From positions 186,001 to 250,000 of the forward strand of contig NZ_VCYH01000003.1 of NCBI RefSeq assembly GCF_030464345.1: DNA of 64,000 nucleotides, read 5' to 3'. Below are positions 63,059-64,000 of the stretch, piece by piece (within the stretch, counting starts at the first letter, position 1; each line of letters starts with the position of its first letter). A program made the position numbers and the translations under genes. Below the pieces are notes generated by a model that worked only from the letters and a program-made list of their open reading frames with translations, made no database searches and was not told where the DNA came from. This DNA comes from Methanoculleus frigidifontis. Lineage in GTDB: Archaea; Halobacteriota; Methanomicrobia; Methanomicrobiales; Methanoculleaceae.

Positions 63059-64000
63059 TTAGAAGTTGAAGTGCCGGGAGACGATCTTGAGTGCGCAGAA
63101 GTCGCCGCACATTGTGCAGGCATCGGCATCGGCGGGCGAGCGCTCGTCGCGGATGGCTTTTGCGCGCTCCGGGTTGATCGCGACGGCAAACTGGCGGCCC
63201 CAGTCGAGGTCGCGGCGGGCGTGCCCCATCTCGAGATCGGCGTCGCGCTTCTTGAGTTTGATCATGTCGCCGACGTGAGCGGCGATCCGGGAACTGATGA
63301 CGCCCTCGTAGACCTCCTCCGGAGTGGGGAGCGCCAGGTGCTCGGCCGGGGTGACGTAGCAGATGAAGTCCGCGCCGTACGACGAGGAGAGTGAGGCGCC
63401 GATTGCGGCGACGCGGTCGTCGTAGCCGGGAGCGATGTCGGTGACGAGCGGGCCGAGCATATAGAACGGCTTTCTGTTCGTGACGCGCTTCTGCAGGACG
63501 ACGTTCGTCTCGATCTCGTCGATCGGGATGTGGCCGGGCCCTTCGACGATGACCTGCACGCCGGCGGCATGCGCCTTGTCCGCAAGCTCGGCGTTGATCA
63601 GGAGTTCCTGGATCTGGGCGCGGTCGGTCGCGTCGTGGCATGCGCCGGCACGCATGCCGTTCCCGAACGAGAGTGTCACCTCGTGCTCCTTGAGGATCTC
63701 AAGGAGGTAATCGAACTCGGCGTAGAGTGGGTTCTCCTTCTCGTTATGGATCATCCACGCGGTCATGAACGCGCCGCCGCGGGAGACCAGGCCGCCGTGG
63801 CGCCCCTGGTTCTGCAGGCGTTTCATGGTCTCGTAGTTGATGCCGGTGTGGATCGCCATGAAGTTGGTGCCGAGCTTCGCCTGCTCGGCGGTGATCCGGA
63901 AGAGGTCGTCCTCCTCCATATTGACGACCGCGCCGTCTTTTCGGGCGGCCTCGATGAACGCCTGGTAGAGGGGGACCGACCCGACCGAGAGATCCGTCGC
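63059..64000 (-). CDS. thiC: Phosphomethylpyrimidine synthase ThiC, C-terminal portion (5' end outside window)
   Basis: The frame is open to the window edge. Visible parts include [67 protein letters not shown] and the C-terminal iron-sulfur motif CTMCGDFC. ThiC is a radical SAM enzyme that rearranges aminoimidazole ribotide to the thiamine pyrimidine. About 314 of an expected 430 residues are present. The front of the gene and any thiamine riboswitch lie beyond the window. Confidence 0.95.
   Translation of the reverse strand, partial: ATDLSVGSVPLYQAFIEAARKDGAVVNMEEDDLFRITAEQAKLGTNFMAIHTGINYETMKRLQNQGRHGGLVSRGGAFMTAWMIHNEKENPLYAEFDYLLEILKEHEVTLSFGNGMRAGACHDATDRAQIQELLINAELADKAHAAGVQVIVEGPGHIPIDEIETNVVLQKRVTNRKPFYMLGPLVTDIAPGYDDRVAAIGASLSSSYGADFICYVTPAEHLALPTPEEVYEGVISSRIAAHVGDMIKLKKRDADLEMGHARRDLDWGRQFAVAINPERAKAIRDERSPADADACTMCGDFCALKIVSRHFNF

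Overview
The window looks like a chromosomal segment of a hydrogenotrophic methanogenic archaeon, most likely order Methanomicrobiales and Methanoculleus-like (the genus is inferred from gene content and high GC, not proven). Support comes from an FmdE-type zinc ribbon, an F420-dependent NADP reductase, two-subunit pyruvate carboxylase with its own biotin-uptake system, class V fructose-bisphosphatase, Cdc48, LSm, RtcB/archease, SecD/SecF, DUF99, DUF2551 and DUF2111 proteins, an intron-containing tRNA-Met, and many genes whose TATA-like box lies about 26 nt before an ATG with no ribosome binding site (leaderless).

Region 1 (1-18933) is a transition-metal acquisition and handling region. An FmdE tail is followed by a five-gene nickel/peptide-type ABC importer that includes a SAM-dependent methyltransferase. 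A DrrAB-like exporter, TrmO and a dead P1B metal ATPase come next. A minus-strand cluster then holds a CcdA/thioredoxin fusion, a CooC-like nickel-insertion ATPase, two binding proteins, a second methyltransferase of the same family with a CxxCxxC motif, and a FecCD-type ATPase and permease. It is divergent from a third binding protein across an AT-rich promoter that carries a perfect palindrome.

Region 2 (18934-34104) is loosely packed and decayed: a gene-free stretch, a helicase with HEAT repeats, a SulP transporter, a universal stress protein, a broken Cdc6/Orc1, a damaged HicBA pair, and fragments of restriction-type and COG2865-type genes. A 637-bp segment is present twice in direct orientation, 5488 bp apart, and brackets HtpX, a CBS/CorC membrane protein and a UspA. 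Two inverted arrays of 12-bp repeats and a tRNA-Met follow.

Region 3 (34176-44926) is one long minus-strand block: DUF2551, a small conserved protein, archease, RtcB, an amidotransferase-like protein, DUF2111 and BirA, then bioY-ecfA-ecfA-ecfT-pycB-pycA. A BirA-type inverted repeat lies immediately before bioY, so biotin import, biotin ligation and the biotin enzyme are probably co-regulated.

Region 4 (45191-64000) is mostly core genome: SecF/SecD, thioredoxin with the F420-NADP reductase, a class II aldolase, a glycosyltransferase, DUF99, secreted and pilin-like proteins, a winged-helix protein with LSm, a BtuFCD-type importer whose ATPase has an extra Rossmann-like C-terminal domain, FBP aldolase/phosphatase, Hsp20, Cdc48 with a palindrome over its TATA box, a formyl-THF cyclo-ligase-like protein, an AhpD-like protein, and the C-terminal part of ThiC, which runs off the window.
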